In this document: in pieces, positions 30,100 to 40,958 of the stretch
Layout of the letters: the number at the start of each line of letters is the position of its first letter
Numbering within the stretch: position 1 is the first letter of the stretch
DNA from: Stachybotrys elegans
Lineage: Eukaryota; Ascomycota; Sordariomycetes; Hypocreales; Stachybotryaceae
Assembly (NCBI GenBank): GCA_020746835.1
Contig: JAGPNK010000043.1
Span: 35,069-99,068, forward strand
Direction: 5' to 3'
DNA: 64,000 nt
Position numbers and translations under genes: made by a program
Notes under the pieces: model-generated
Seen by the model: the letters and a program-made list of their open reading frames with translations, nothing else
What the model was told of the DNA's origin: nothing
Databases searched by the model: none

Positions 30100-31622
30100 T
30101 TAATTGCCCCGTATGTATTCAGATATAAGATGGGCTTTCGGGTCGAAGGATATGAGTGTGAGCATACCGGACTGGTCCCTCAATACCAAATTTCGCTCAT
30201 CCATCACCCATTCCACAAAAGGGCTGTAGCTGAGGCTGCCTATCATATTGCCCAGGGTCTCTAGGGGCTTAGACCTCTGTGCAACGTCGCGGCTCACTAT
30301 GTCCAGGTGGCCAGCATGTCTCCGAGGTAGCCCTCGTCTAGCCACCAATCGCACACATTGGCCGCTGTGGTCGCTTTCATCGATAATTAGCTTGAGGAAT
30401 GTGTGAGAGGGCGAGTTGTAATGGCGTATTAGAGTATTCGCTTCTAATACTCGCTCCTCATGATCAACACGAACCATGTCTCCAGTCATTGGCTCCTGTT
30501 TGGCCAACCCAAGCTCTGGAAATTCGAGCAGCTTCCGATAGCACCTTCTAACCTCTCCGTCTGGCTTTCGAGAGTGTAAGACGTAGACGCAGCCAGAATT
30601 TTCGTCTTGAGTAAGCGATAAAGTCTCGTAACGCTCGTCCGACCCCGTCCATGGATCTCTGCGCCACCACCCGGATGGGGTTTGTCTCATTTTCGGCGAA
30701 GTGTTATCAACCGGTATTTGAAACGCACGGTACTCGTCGTCCAAATGACCAGTGTGGTCGTTGTAGCCGTCTGGGATAGAAATCGCGTACAGGTAGTTGG
30801 AGATAATCTCGAAAGAGACAGTTGCCCCGACCATGATTCCAACGGAATGGGGAAGCCGAATAACGTCGTTAGCCCATTCTCCAGCTTCCAAGTTCAAGCT
30901 TCTGAGTACCCAGCATCGCTCTTCGTTGTCTTCATGAGTGCCATACCACAAGTACGAGTGGTCATTTCGAACGAATAACCCACTATCTTCTGAAAGGGGT
31001 TGACTGTACGGGCCCTTGCGTCGCCCTATATCCATAACAACTAACCAATACTGCTTTGGCTCGGGAAAAACGCAAAGAAATGATAGTATGTCGCAGTTGA
31101 AATGTATCGGCCTGACCTCGCACATATTTGACCAAGGTGTATTAGTCCCTGACTCCCATATGAGGTTCGTGAGTAGTATGCGGGACCTGGGGTGCTTGTT
31201 GCGAGTGATTCTCCAAAGATATAAAAGGGAGAACTTGTCGTCCCAGATGTAGCCAAGTACCCCATTTGTGCAAATGAATGAGTTTGCTCCATGAATAGTG
31301 GTTTCGAGAAATGGCTTAGCCTCCCGAATAGCTCGCTGGGCAAGAACCCTATCTCTCAGTCGTTCGCGTGCCTGTTCATAATCATGGTTTCGCTGGAGCT
31401 CCTGATATTCTTCGGTGTATTTATATTCCTATAAGCATATTAGTATCATGGAAACCCTATCAAAAATGCTCATAATACGTTTTCCACCAGTTGCCGCGTT
31501 ATTATTGATTCGTTAAAGAACTCATTGAAACGCTTACAGCACAAGGCAAGGTTCAGAATGTCCCCATTAGAGAGATTGGTGGTGATGTTGGCCCACACTT
31601 CAATGGGGAGGTGTTGAATCAT
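30100..31622 (-). CDS. F-box protein, paralogue of the gene at 24.2-26.2 kb
   Basis: Exon 1 31622-31479 and exon 2 31428-30100; intron 31429-31478 (50 bp, GTATTA...TATAG, branch TACTAAT-like), 490 aa. Exon 1 is an F-box: MIQHLPIEVWANITTNLSN then GDILNLALCCKRFNEFFNE. The C-terminal part repeats features of its paralogue: HSYLWYGTHEDNEERCWVLR, VGATVSFEIISNYLYAIS and EWVMDERNLVLR. It is a likely SCF ubiquitin-ligase substrate adaptor. It is about 160 residues shorter than its paralogue, lacking the Ser-rich tail. The two genes flank the ABC transporter, so the block may have arisen by tandem duplication around it. Confidence 0.85.
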
Positions 31623-31807
31623 GTCTATGAAACGGCCGCTGTTGGATATTATTGGTCAAATAGCGATAGTAGGGATAGGAAGTTTGAACAAAATATCTGG
31701 TTGGGAAAAGGGAGAGGTAGGCTTGAACAAAGAGAGTGGGGTGAAGATATAAGGGGCTAATTATAAGTAGGCCAGGCTCTAGGTGTTATTGCACAGCTGT
31801 GGCGTCC

Positions 31808-31897
31808 TGCAGGCCTGTCACTTTGCTGATGCGAGGCAAACCTGCAGACACGTCGAGCGCCCCTGGCTCTAACAACACCCCCCACAACCAGTGTATC
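31808..31897 (-). promoter_or_regulatory. upstream dyad module of the F-box gene
   Basis: About 190-280 bp upstream of the start. It contains an inverted repeat CTGCAGG ... CCTGCAG around GAGGCAAA, followed by GAGCGCCCCTGGCTCTAAC and a C6 run. The same layout with different arm sequence occurs at 35203-35291 in front of another minus-strand gene. Confidence 0.45.
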
Positions 31898-32300
31898 CGC
31901 TCTCGGCCACGGAGTCACAGCTACATCCTCCCTTGTCATGGTGCGACCCTACCTAACGCCCGAGCTGGTTTCTCCTCTTGGGCGGTCCTTGTACAGCATG
32001 ACCACTACTATTTTTAGTGCAAGCACTAGACATGGCCAATAGTAGTCCTTGTGATGCTCCTGACGATTTCCGGTGTTCCATCCTCTATAAGCATTCTTGT
32101 CCATTTAGTTTTGCGTTCACGCCTCAGCTCCTGGATGGCTTCCGTAGGGAATAGTGAGCAAAGGAACAAAGGACTGGGGCCGTTAGGAGGCTGGGAGGAT
32201 TACTCGACGTCCAGGCGGAAAGCTTCGACTGCCTTGCCGACGATCTTTCTATTCCCGGCCGGGTGATAACTTACAGGGACAGTGTAATACGAGGATCAGT

Positions 32301-32352
32301 GTGTGTGGTGGGGGCGGTGAACATCTCGCATTAGCGAGCCTCTGGGCGTACC
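32301..32352 (+). promoter_or_regulatory. conserved G-rich / GCATTAGCGA module, copy 2
   Basis: Plus-strand GTGGTGGGGGCGGTGAACAT, then CTCGCATTAGCGAGCCTCT and GGGCGTAC, aligned block by block with the reverse complement of 29911-29962. No clear gene follows on the plus strand, so this copy may be orphaned. Confidence 0.4.
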
Positions 32353-32981
32353 ACAAGTGATTGTCACATTAGCCTGCCAACCTGCTCAACCGCTGGCTTT
32401 ATGTCCGAGCCTCCTCCTCAATCAACTTGGGCGACTATCTTGTACTCAGGGGACAACGGGTGTTACCATTTATTGTAACAGATGTATCCGCCATGCTTGC
32501 ATACGCACAAGCGACAGAAATTGGACAGTGGTATTCTGCGGCATGGCTCCTTAATGGGATATGTGCCTTCTATGTACATCACAGCCCATCATATGCGAAA
32601 AATAGTGGCCTTGCTAGCCGCAGGACCAACTACTGACATCACCCGTTGGCTGGAGCCAGAGAACAATGAGCGCTCTTCTTCCCTCACTGCCCTTTTGAAG
32701 GTGGTGGCTCGTGAATGCGCCGGCATGGATCCTGCCAAGGGCCCAAGGCCAGCAACGTACGAGAGGGAGCATGCGACATGAAAAGATGTAGAACGAGGCA
32801 TATTATTACTGCTAAATGCTACGTAGCCCCGTACCTTTTCTTGCTCCCCAGAGACACATGTAGACAGAGGGGCTGGCCAGTGTGTGAGCGAGCGTCAGTC
32901 TCGTCCCGGGAGAGCGAGGCTACCACAGCGTGGCGGTCGAGGCGGTATATGTCGGATGAAGGGCTTCCATTCTAGGCAGAG

Positions 32982-33070
32982 ACGTGTGGGATTTCCCGTT
33001 CGTGTGCCCTAATGGGATACAGACCAGTGACTTCGAGGAGGCCCCCTCTGACAATAAAGACAATATTAGA
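32982..33070 (+). repeat. dispersed coding-like repeat, copy 2
   Basis: Inverted relative to 23755-23866, about 9.1 kb away. It reads FVCPNGIQTSDFEEAPSDNK. The frame continues for some 50 codons (VAAANVKVFQPLVAIGRKLL) without further similarity to copy 1. Confidence 0.7.
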
Positions 33071-34339
33071 TCAATAGATAACAATTGGTTAGAAAATTTG
33101 ATTGAGAAAAGCTTAACGCTTGTGGCTGCGGCTAATGTCAAAGTTTTCCAGCCACTTGTCGCAATTGGCCGGAAGCTTCTGTCGCGATGCCGCCATGGCG
33201 TTGGGCGTGAGAAGGCTTCTGCCTGGTGACTTGATTAGCGCTGCTGCCTTTCTGTATTGGTACATACAACGCATAGAGATAGCTTCTGCTGCAGGGTCTA
33301 TATGTGCGATGTGGCTTTGGCGATTGATGCAGTCGGGCGATGAGGCTTTGGTGAGTGAGGCAGTTGGGTCTGCGCGAGACGGCTTGTTCTGGGGGGCTTG
33401 ATCGAGGCCGCTGTTGATGATGCGATATCAAGGTTTTCGATGACTGCAAAATGGCTTCTGGTGACTTGATATGGCTTTGGCGGGTGACTGGATCAAAGTT
33501 GGAGAGAAAATTTTGTTGAGCCTGCTGCCTGACAATCTCGCCGCGGTGGTATGGGTGAGATACGGCGGGATTAGGACGCCTAATCATCTTGGCACATGGA
33601 TGATTGCTAGGTTGTTGGCGTTCGTGGCATGCACCTGTGATGAAGAAGTTAGCTAGACAATGTGAACTGCGCAAGACATCGACATACCGCATATATGGTC
33701 ACCCCTACATAAGCTTGATTAGCCAATGTACTGTTTTTTTTTTTTTTTTTTTTTTGTATAAGGGCAGCCTACCAGTACTGCTTACGAACCACTACTGGAG
33801 GACATCTCCTCCCTGTTGCAATGTATTTTGGACACCAGGACTCGACAAGGTGGTAGTGGTGCTGGCAACTTAGCTTGTGCTACAGATGAGTATGTTAGTC
33901 TAGACACGAGATATATTGATGGTGATACTTACGTAGGCGTAGGTGCACATGGCGATCGGGGGGGGCTGAACAAGAGCAAGTTAGGTAGACAGGGCAGTGC
34001 AGGTTTGTTGCGATGAGGCTGCGAACCAGGGAGAAATGGCCAGGGGGAAGTTCAGGAAGGCAACCAGATGCAAGGAACACCTACAGGAGCGGACGGGCAT
34101 ATATGTAGCCCATCGCCTTCCTCCCTCCGCCACTCCCCCTCCACATTGTAATTTATTCAAACAGGGATGCATTTCGGTGGCCCCATCGCACTTGTCGTAT
34201 TGGCGTTATGCGCTTGCACGACCAGAAACGCCCCTTTGGGGGGCAGCGGGAGGGGGGATAAACAACATAGGGGCCTTGACGTAGGTGAATTACGTATGCT
34301 CCGAAACCGTAGCCTGGGCACGCTAAGTGTATTGAGCAT

Positions 34340-35066
34340 CTAGTTTCGGTAACTTTTCCTGTCTTCGTCCACGTTCAAAATAAGCGTCATCATCTCTTGA
34401 CTCATCCCGATGAAGACAATTTCGCCACCTGGGAACAGTTGCGGTCTGTACGTTTCCAAATCAACTATCCTGTCCGGGAGAGCGGCATAGAATGTATAGG
34501 GAGCCTGATTGGAGTACCGCGTCAGATCCTTTTTGAGCCTTTTGTATTCCTCTGGCTCGACAAATACAATATCCCAGCCTTTGCCTTCGGAGTCTTGGAC
34601 ATCTGAGGATGAGAAATAGGTGTGACCCTCTGTAGCAAAATTAGTCTCCTGCATCAGAGAAGGGAATCTAAAATGTCTTACTGAGATCGTAACCTTGGGG
34701 AAGGCCAACACGGACTCTGCGCCAGAGTGCAGTGAAGTGCTTCAAGTTCTCAGCAAGTGACTGAGATGGATTGAGTGCAGTACTTCCAAGCCCAAGTACC
34801 CCATCCATGGCTATGATTGCCTCAATAGCAAGCTGTTTCATGCTCAAGATATCCTCTGTATGTATCTCTGAGAGCGATTTCGGAAGTATCTTCAGAACCT
34901 TACTGAGTCTTGTTAAGCGGGAGAGATCTGCTTCGTTTGCATCCTCGTGGAGTTGGATAAGACTGGCCAGTGACTCTTGAAATGGTTCGGCGGCGGTATC
35001 TATCTCGGCGCGATACGCAAGAATGCACCGAAATATTTCAGCATCGCGTTCTCTATCCATGTCCAT
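34340..35066 (-). CDS. orphan protein, two exons
   Basis: Exon 1 35066-34682 and exon 2 34629-34340; intron 34630-34681 (52 bp, GTAAGA...ACAG) restores the frame in phase 1, 224 aa. The N-terminal half is helical and acidic (RDAEIFRCILAYRAEIDTA, LASLIQLHEDANEADLSRL). The C-terminal half has mixed strands (GKGWDIVFVEPEEYKRLKK, FPGGEIVFIGMSQEM). No signal peptide, membrane helix or known motif. An upstream dyad module is shared with the F-box gene at 31.6 kb. Gene structure is well supported; function unknown. Confidence 0.7.
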
Positions 35067-35202
35067 AGAGATAGCAATGCCTCGGTGGAGAAAAGGAGAT
35101 GTAGTCTTGAAAAAAGGGATTGAGGGAGGAAGTGTAGCAGGAAGAAAAGGGGGCTCGAGGGGTTATTTATAAGCATTAAAACAGGCTATGGCTAGGTATT
35201 GC

Positions 35203-35291
35203 GAACTGCATGCAAGCCATTTTGGCTAGGCAAACTTGCATGCTAGAGCGCCCCCTGGCTCCAATGACACCCCCCAACACCACCTCTGTAT
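35203..35291 (-). promoter_or_regulatory. upstream dyad module of the gene at 34.3-35.1 kb
   Basis: Inverted repeat GCATGCAAG ... CTTGCATGC around GGCTAGGCAAA, then TAGAGCGCCCCCTGGCTCC and a C6 run. Compared with 31808-31897 the arms differ in sequence but remain self-complementary, while the centre and right flank are conserved. It lies 140-225 bp upstream of the start codon. Confidence 0.45.
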
Positions 35292-35647
35292 TTGCTCTTG
35301 ACCTGGCAATCCTGGCCCACGAGCCTGACTCCTGAAATGGCCATCTAAGCCCTCCCTCCTTTCTCTCAGCTTATACTAGTGCTTCATTTGAGGGACAGGA
35401 GCCGGAGAAGACATTCATCATGGGTGATCTCCTGGGCGGCACTGCGCAGAAGGAATGGCCGCGGGTGCTCTTCAGATGCCCACATTGAGCCCAGTGTGTG
35501 GGCCTAGGCAAACAGAGTGAGACGTGCACGGCGCAGGGGACTTGGGTTAAGACAGTCGAGTATTGCTCACTGGGACGGAAAAGCGAATACGTGGGGATCC
35601 CGGAGGGCAAGAGCACTATTCTCGACGTCCTTTAACTCCCTTTATCT

Positions 35648-36805
35648 CTAACTACAGACAGCCAGAGCATGACCAACCCTCTCCATCTTCTGGGTTTCAT
35701 TCAAGCCATCAAGAAGAGGGGAATTTAGGAGAGCGATCGCTGCCCTCTGGCGGCTGATGCTGCCGGTATCGAAGTCAGGATCATGCTGGGACAGCCAGCC
35801 ACTAGCTAGCCGCTGGCTGCTAGGAGCGCGCAGGAGGTGACAAAGGAGTGAGATGTCCTTCACTTCGATCTCCCAATCATCTGGCTGTTCCATTGCCTTC
35901 ACTTCCAAGCCATCAAAATGTTGTATCCATCCATGTATGTCTCTCTTGATAAGCTGGAGCGCCTCGTCGCTGCATAGGTTGGTATCATCTTGGAGCAAAT
36001 AAAGGGAATAGGCGAGGTAACAGATCAGAATTCGGTTCAAGATCTCAGGTTTGGTGCTCTGTTAGCTGTCAGTAACTTGCCTAGAGCTCAAGAGTCTGAA
36101 CATACCTTTATGTCGCGTACAAGAACGACCCAGTTGACTTTGACTAGCAGAGACTTGTCCATTGTTATATCCTGAATGTAGCGATCGAATGCAGGACCTT
36201 TCCCGGACTTCAAGGCATCAACAACTGTGGCGATAAAACGAGCACGTTGTTTAGATGAGGCTTCCCGGATTCCATAAACCCACTCTTCCCTCTCGCTTGG
36301 TTTGGCGATCGTATTCCAGGTTGCTATTGCTGGCAAGTCTGTGGCGTGAATGCCATGATCATGGAGCCACGGTAAGCATCGCTGACAGGTTCCAACTATG
36401 TACTCTTTGTTACTCGGAGTTTTCCCAAACACGACCAGAAGACGGGAGCCCTTTATACGTGACCACAGGCCTTGTTCAAGTTCGTCGATCGGGATAGCAC
36501 AGGTCAGCCATGCGTCGTCTTGGCCCGGAATGTTGTCGAAGGGGTTTATTTCGCTTGCCTGGAGGAAGTAAGACTAGTGTCCTGGTTTGAGGGCTGTATT
36601 CTGTTACCAGTAAAATCCTTTGTTTCTGTGGCATCTCTGTGCTTGGGATGCTACCTTTCTCGATGTCTCTCAGCGCACTTGCTCTCCTTTTTTTGAAGCG
36701 CAGGCGCAGATGATAGCAAAGCTGCATGGCAATGGCAGTGATGCCGAAGCCCACTGCACATAGCCATAGCCATGGATTGTGCAGTGTTGGCAGATGGTGC
36801 TCCAT
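35648..36805 (-). CDS. orphan membrane-anchored protein, three exons
   Basis: Exons 36805-36608, 36558-36106 and 36058-35648; introns 36559-36607 (49 bp) and 36059-36105 (47 bp, branch GCTAAC) restore phase 0, 353 aa. Residues 11-32 form one membrane helix (WLWLCAVGFGITAIAMQL) followed by basic residues (RLRFKKRRASALRDIEK), so an N-out/C-in single-pass or signal-anchor topology is likely. The rest is soluble: GQDDAWLTCAIPIDELEQGL, GSRLLVVFGKTPSNKEYIVG, KSLLVKVNWVVLVRDIK and DWEIEVKDISLLCHLLRAP. I do not recognise the family. The three-exon structure with matching phases makes this a real gene. Confidence 0.72.
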
Positions 36806-37719
36806 AGTGGCCGATCTGTTCCAGTTGACGACGCTTTACGGTTGAGGCGGAATCGACCGAGGGATTGTAGCGAGAGGGGTTCGTTCGCGATACAAGATGG
36901 AGGAGGAAGGGCACAAGAAGCGTCAAGCAACTGATAGCAGGTCGAGGTGGGCTGTCGAGAAGTTAGACAGTGGTACTGGCTCGAGTTAAATGCAATGAGG
37001 AAGATTTCATTTCGACTGGTCTGATAAAGAAGGCATATTATTTACTCGACCCCACTTCCTTCCACCTATGATTCGCCTATTGATAAGGAAGCTCCTTCCC
37101 AGCGCAATGGGACCTCCGAGCCTGCTCGTAGATGGGCAAGCCCAAGCCCACACCTTTCAGCTACTCAGTAATTTTTATTGCTAACAGGTAGTGTCACAGG
37201 AGAGCAGGGATTGTCAGACAGGGATGCTGACCACTCTGTGCTCAGAGAAGCACTCCTTTTTACACCCCACCCCCAGCAAGATAGAGCACCTGGATGCTCC
37301 AGTGTGTGGCAGAGCGAGACATGCGCGCTTCAGGGAGGTAAATTGTTGTTTAGGAGAACGCAAGCGAGCTTTGACCGGCAGACAATGTACAGGGTCCATG
37401 CCTTTCAGCCGAACGAAGCAAAGGGGAAAGGGGGAACTGCTCTAACCAAATGTGCACCTGCCCTTTTCCTTCGAAGGGAGTCAGGTCCTCCTCCCCCTCT
37501 CCTTCTCCTCCTCTCTGGTAAATTATCCTCCTCGGCACCTGTGTTGCTAACGCGTACTCTCAACCCACAACCTGTACAGCATTGAAAGCTGTGCCAGGAG
37601 CGTGCTGGACCTTTGAGATGGCAGGAGATAGTTTCGGTCTTACTGCATTCGCCTATCGTGATATGACTTGCATGCAGGCTGACATTCTATACAACATCGA
37701 AAGCCCTATACCCAGTTTA
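36806..37719. other. 0.9 kb without a supported gene
   Basis: Promoter side of the gene to the left and 3' side of the gene to the right. Short plus-strand frames (37178-37585) overlap a CT-rich stretch at 37480-37520 and show no motif. Confidence 0.5.
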
Positions 37720-38456
37720 TTAATATCTCTTTTTGTGAAGGGGTACATCAATACTATCTCCTAAGGCATGTCTCTTTTGTCCCCTTCGCCCTGTGTTATC
37801 GAGCCCTGCAGCTTTGGAAATGTCTGGCGATGGTTGGGAGGAAAGCTCCGCCCTATCCTCTACAACGTCCGTCTGTGAGCTGAGCGCTGAGTGAAACGCC
37901 AGAGAAATTTTTTGTCCATCTTGGGGTGCCTCTCCCTCCCTGCCCTGATTGTGGTTGATGCTCTCAATAGCGCTCTCTTGTGTTGCGAGAGTGTGACAAG
38001 CGTCACGGAATGTAGTGGCTCTGATTCTTGTATGTTGCTCGGCGCTGCCATGGACCTGGATCATATGATTCTCCAATGGGACGAAAAACCCTAACTTGGG
38101 TTCTGGGTTCTTGTCGTCGGGTTCTAGGCTTTCGTCGGGTTCTGGGCTCGGGGTCCGTTTCTTGGCCTTTCCTACGGCACACCACACTCCGTCCTCTAGG
38201 AATTTGAGGTACGCGTTGAGCGCCCACCGGGCTTGTTTCTCGGCCTCGATCGGGGTAGGCGGTCGGGGAAGAAGACAAGCCCCGTCTGTTGCGATGATTT
38301 CTTCGAATGTCTGTAGAAGCAGTGATATAAGTGGCCGTGAGATGATAGACGAGTGCGTGGAAAGCAACTTACCCAACGAAAATCCGTGAAAATTCTACTA
38401 TTCGAATCGTCTCCCTCGTCCGAACTGCCGAAGTCCTCACTAGTTATGATGTACAT
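37720..38456 (-). CDS. orphan nuclear-type protein, two exons
   Basis: Exon 1 38456-38373 (28 codons) and exon 2 38310-37720; intron 38311-38372 (62 bp, GTAAGT...CTACAG), phase 0, 224 aa. The N-terminus is acidic (SEDFGSSDEGDDSNSR). The middle has RWALNAYLKFLEDGVWCAVG, and a Pro/Glu/Asp-rich linker (KKRTPSPEPDESLEPDDKNP) contains short duplicated steps of EP/D. The C-terminus is basic (GRRGQKRHALGDS, HKKRY), resembling a nuclear localisation signal. No known domain. Confidence 0.68.
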
Positions 38457-38644
38457 TGTCCCAGTGACTCTTCATGCGGCTCACCAAATAGCTGTAAAGC
38501 TTGCCTCTGTCTTGTCGTGGTATTAGGGACTGGGCAGTTGGTGAAGGTAAGTTTGGATGGCAGTGGCAGGATCCTGGTCGAGCGTTAAATGTTGACTTAT
38601 ACCCCTACATCCTAATCGGACCCACCCAGACCGTGTGTTGGTAA

Positions 38645-38700
38645 GGGGTGGTGGGGGTGAATGTGCACATTGTGCATTAGCGAGCGTCTACCCAGTGCAC
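38645..38700 (+). promoter_or_regulatory. conserved G-rich / GCATTAGCGA module, copy 3 (divergent)
   Basis: GGGGTGGTGGGGGTGAATG, then GTGCATTAGCGAGCGTCTAC, lying about 190 bp upstream of the minus-strand gene start at 38456, in opposite orientation to that gene. Confidence 0.35.
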
Positions 38701-39566
38701 AAGCATGGTACTGGGGTCTACAGATCGAAACGATGGCGAGCTCTCGTAATGCTCCCCTCAACCCATGCCGAGATTAGGATTATCGGACTCTGCCTCCATG
38801 GAGTGGAGAGCAATGGGTGCAGACCAGGAGGGGGTAGGAAAGGGCGTCTGCATGAGTGAGGAGGATGCGTCGATCCATGGCCTGCGTTCACCTCTTCCAT
38901 CGTCCAAGACGCCTCATGTACCCATTCCAAGCCTGCTAGAGCTGCACAAACAACAGGCTAGGTGAGATATCATGGAAGGTTATGGCGAGAGAAAATTTCC
39001 ACGTTGCCGTCCTTGGCTAACATGCAAGGGGAGTGGTAGAGGTAAGACGACTAATGACTTGGGCTGAGGATATTTTAGGGCAGGTCCACGTACATATTGG
39101 TCAGCGATACGGCCCGTGCAATCTGAACAGCTGGCTCTCGTCCTCCGCGGGTCAGAGTTCGAGGTATAAAATTGGCCCCGTTCTGTCAGGAGTACTCTTG
39201 TCAAGTCGCTCAGCACCCCTCATCATGTGCGAATATAAGGAGCTAAATGCTGTATGCTTCCAGCTTGATGTCGCGAGAATCAGTCTCCGGAGATAAGACG
39301 TATTGAGCAGAATTTTCTTACACGTCAAGCAACTACATAGAATTAGCTCTGTGATGATAATGTTGTCTACTTTGGTTCCCCTGTGGAGTGACTGAGAATC
39401 CGTAACCATCGGCTTGGCAGCGAGCTTTCGGTCGCCGAAGCCCTGGCCGGATCCATAGCCCCCTGTTACCCGAGATCATAGTGGCCTAGCTGAACCTACC
39501 ATGCTCTTGAGGCCATCCAAGTAGTTGCCATCGCACTAATGAATTACCAGCAGGGAACGATTGATG

Positions 39567-39574
39567 TATATAAA
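39567..39574 (+). promoter_or_regulatory. TATA box of a possible small gene
   Basis: TATATAAA, followed by a CT-rich CTTCCTCACTGTCACCACTC stretch and an ATG at 39623, the order seen at ascomycete promoters. Confidence 0.5.
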
Positions 39575-39622
39575 GGATCGTGCCTTCCTCACTGTCACCA
39601 CTCACTGACATCAAAAACCCAA

Positions 39623-39880
39623 ATGATCATGGCCTCTAACACTACCTATATCGAAAGCAACGGCTCCTCTGGCATCGGCATATCACCCACCCCAGGTTTG
39701 GTGACGGTTGTTGAAGAGATTGTCGAAGTAAGTATTTGGTTACCCGGCTGAACTTCCAATCCTTACATATCTTAGCATTCAACCAGACACACAAAACCGG
39801 ATATGTGGGAGAGCAAGGTTGTTGTGTCTATGTGCAGGCTCCAGGCCGTGTTCGCTCTCAGCCAAGAATCTGTGAATCTA
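39623..39880 (+). CDS. possible small secreted-size or truncated gene (end uncertain)
   Basis: ATG at 39623 gives MIMASNTTYIESNGSSGIG then PTPGLVTVVEEIVE. A GTAAGT donor at 39728 and TTAG acceptor at 39775 (48-bp intron) continue in phase 0 as HSTRHTKPDMWESK. The frame then runs into the antisense of the next gene, so the true 3' end is unclear. Promoter elements are good, coding support is weak. Confidence 0.35.
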
Positions 39881-39908
39881 ATTGGCAAATCTGGTTTCTT
39901 TGGAAATA

Positions 39909-40421
39909 TTAGCAGGCGGTTGAAGACAAGCCTTCATTCCACGCACCGTATTGTTCGAAAGCCACGTCCAACGCAAGAAGCATGGGTGCTGAAAAGGGTG
40001 GTGGTTGAAGCTTCAGAGCTTTGCATATCTTCGCAAGCAGGAGAGCACCTCTGTTGAACCATTCAACTGGGTCTTTGACGGGAGGGCATGCCGAAAATTC
40101 AGTCTGATCCTTCACCTTGCTCCAGTAAATAGGAACAACTGAAATATCAACATCTTTCTTTTCTTCGGCTTTGGGAATTTCGAGGCATTGTATGTTAGGT
40201 GCCAATCTCTCAAAAAGACAATCGGTTCTTTTCATGAGCTCCTCGACGTCCTTGGGCGGAGTCTTATTCTCGAGGTCTGGGTAGAGGCATTCCAATCCCG
40301 TAAGAAGTGGTGATAGATTATATAAGGTAGGTGCAGCCGGCATTGTGTATTTATGGTCGGCCACAAGATGTAGAAATATGAGTCGAGCCATAAGTAATTC
40401 CATGTCATATTTTGGATCCAT
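39909..40421 (-). CDS. orphan protein, single exon
   Basis: 170 aa from the ATG at 40421. Helical segments MELLMARLIFLHLVADHKYT and LLTGLECLYPDLENK, an EELMKRTDCLFERLAPNIQ stretch, and AKICKALKLQPPPFSAPM. No signal peptide or recognised domain. A G/C-rich stretch at 40762-40800 upstream (GGGGGGTGACATTAGGGCGA on the minus strand) loosely recalls the upstream modules of other genes here. Confidence 0.55.
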   Translation of the reverse strand: MDPKYDMELLMARLIFLHLVADHKYTMPAAPTLYNLSPLLTGLECLYPDLENKTPPKDVEELMKRTDCLFERLAPNIQCLEIPKAEEKKDVDISVVPIYWSKVKDQTEFSACPPVKDPVEWFNRGALLLAKICKALKLQPPPFSAPMLLALDVAFEQYGAWNEGLSSTAC

Positions 40422-40958
40422 GGTGGCTTGGTTTGTCAGTGACGAGTTGAAAAATTACGATTGGGGAGGTTCCAACGCCCTCTGCCATCACATCGGTCCC
40501 TACTCACAGCTCCCGCTTACAGGGCCGGGCGAATGTCTGTGTACACAGTACAACCTCCCCACCTTCACCAGGGGTTTGCATGCCCCTCCCATGAACAATA
40601 CCAGGCTAAGGAGGAGACAGAAAGATGGGAAGGAACTGCTAGTCGTCCTCACAAATGGAAGATGGCCTGGCCATCAATACCACCAGTATGTTAATCCATG
40701 GTTGCAGCGGATGAGGGTTTCCGGTGGTATTACCAGGGTGGCCCAAGCTAGTGCGATCTTCAGAGGGACCATCGCCCTAATGTCACCCCCCATTCCCCAC
40801 AGGTTAAACTTGTCATGGTCTGTGCACAAGGTACGTACCGTAAGACTGTCATGTGATCCTTATTGCAGTGCAATGTTTACATAAGGTCTTATTTGCACCG
40901 ACCCTTATGTAATCTGCACATTGGGGCCACGAACGAACTCATCTTCAAAACAACCATA

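Larger units (their letters stand above)
31898..34339. other. 2.4 kb without a supported gene; module, relics and poly-T
   Basis: It contains the A2 module (32301-32352), possible gene debris at 32400-32790 (plus frame with ITRWLEPENNERSS and a stop), the second copy of a coding-like repeat (32982-33070), and a T-run of 24 at 33733-33756. At 33430-33452 the sequence AAGGTTTTCGATGACTGC repeats part of the 23.7-kb copy. No continuous gene structure was found on either strand. Confidence 0.5.

Noticed and set aside
33138..33692. 184-aa minus-strand ORF
   Set aside because: No motif, no start context, Gln/Pro/Ser-rich composition from repeated short DNA blocks.
39225..39296. 24-codon ORF with a TATAAAA box at 39165
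   Set aside because: Good promoter-like order but the ORF is too short and has no splice continuation that I could identify.
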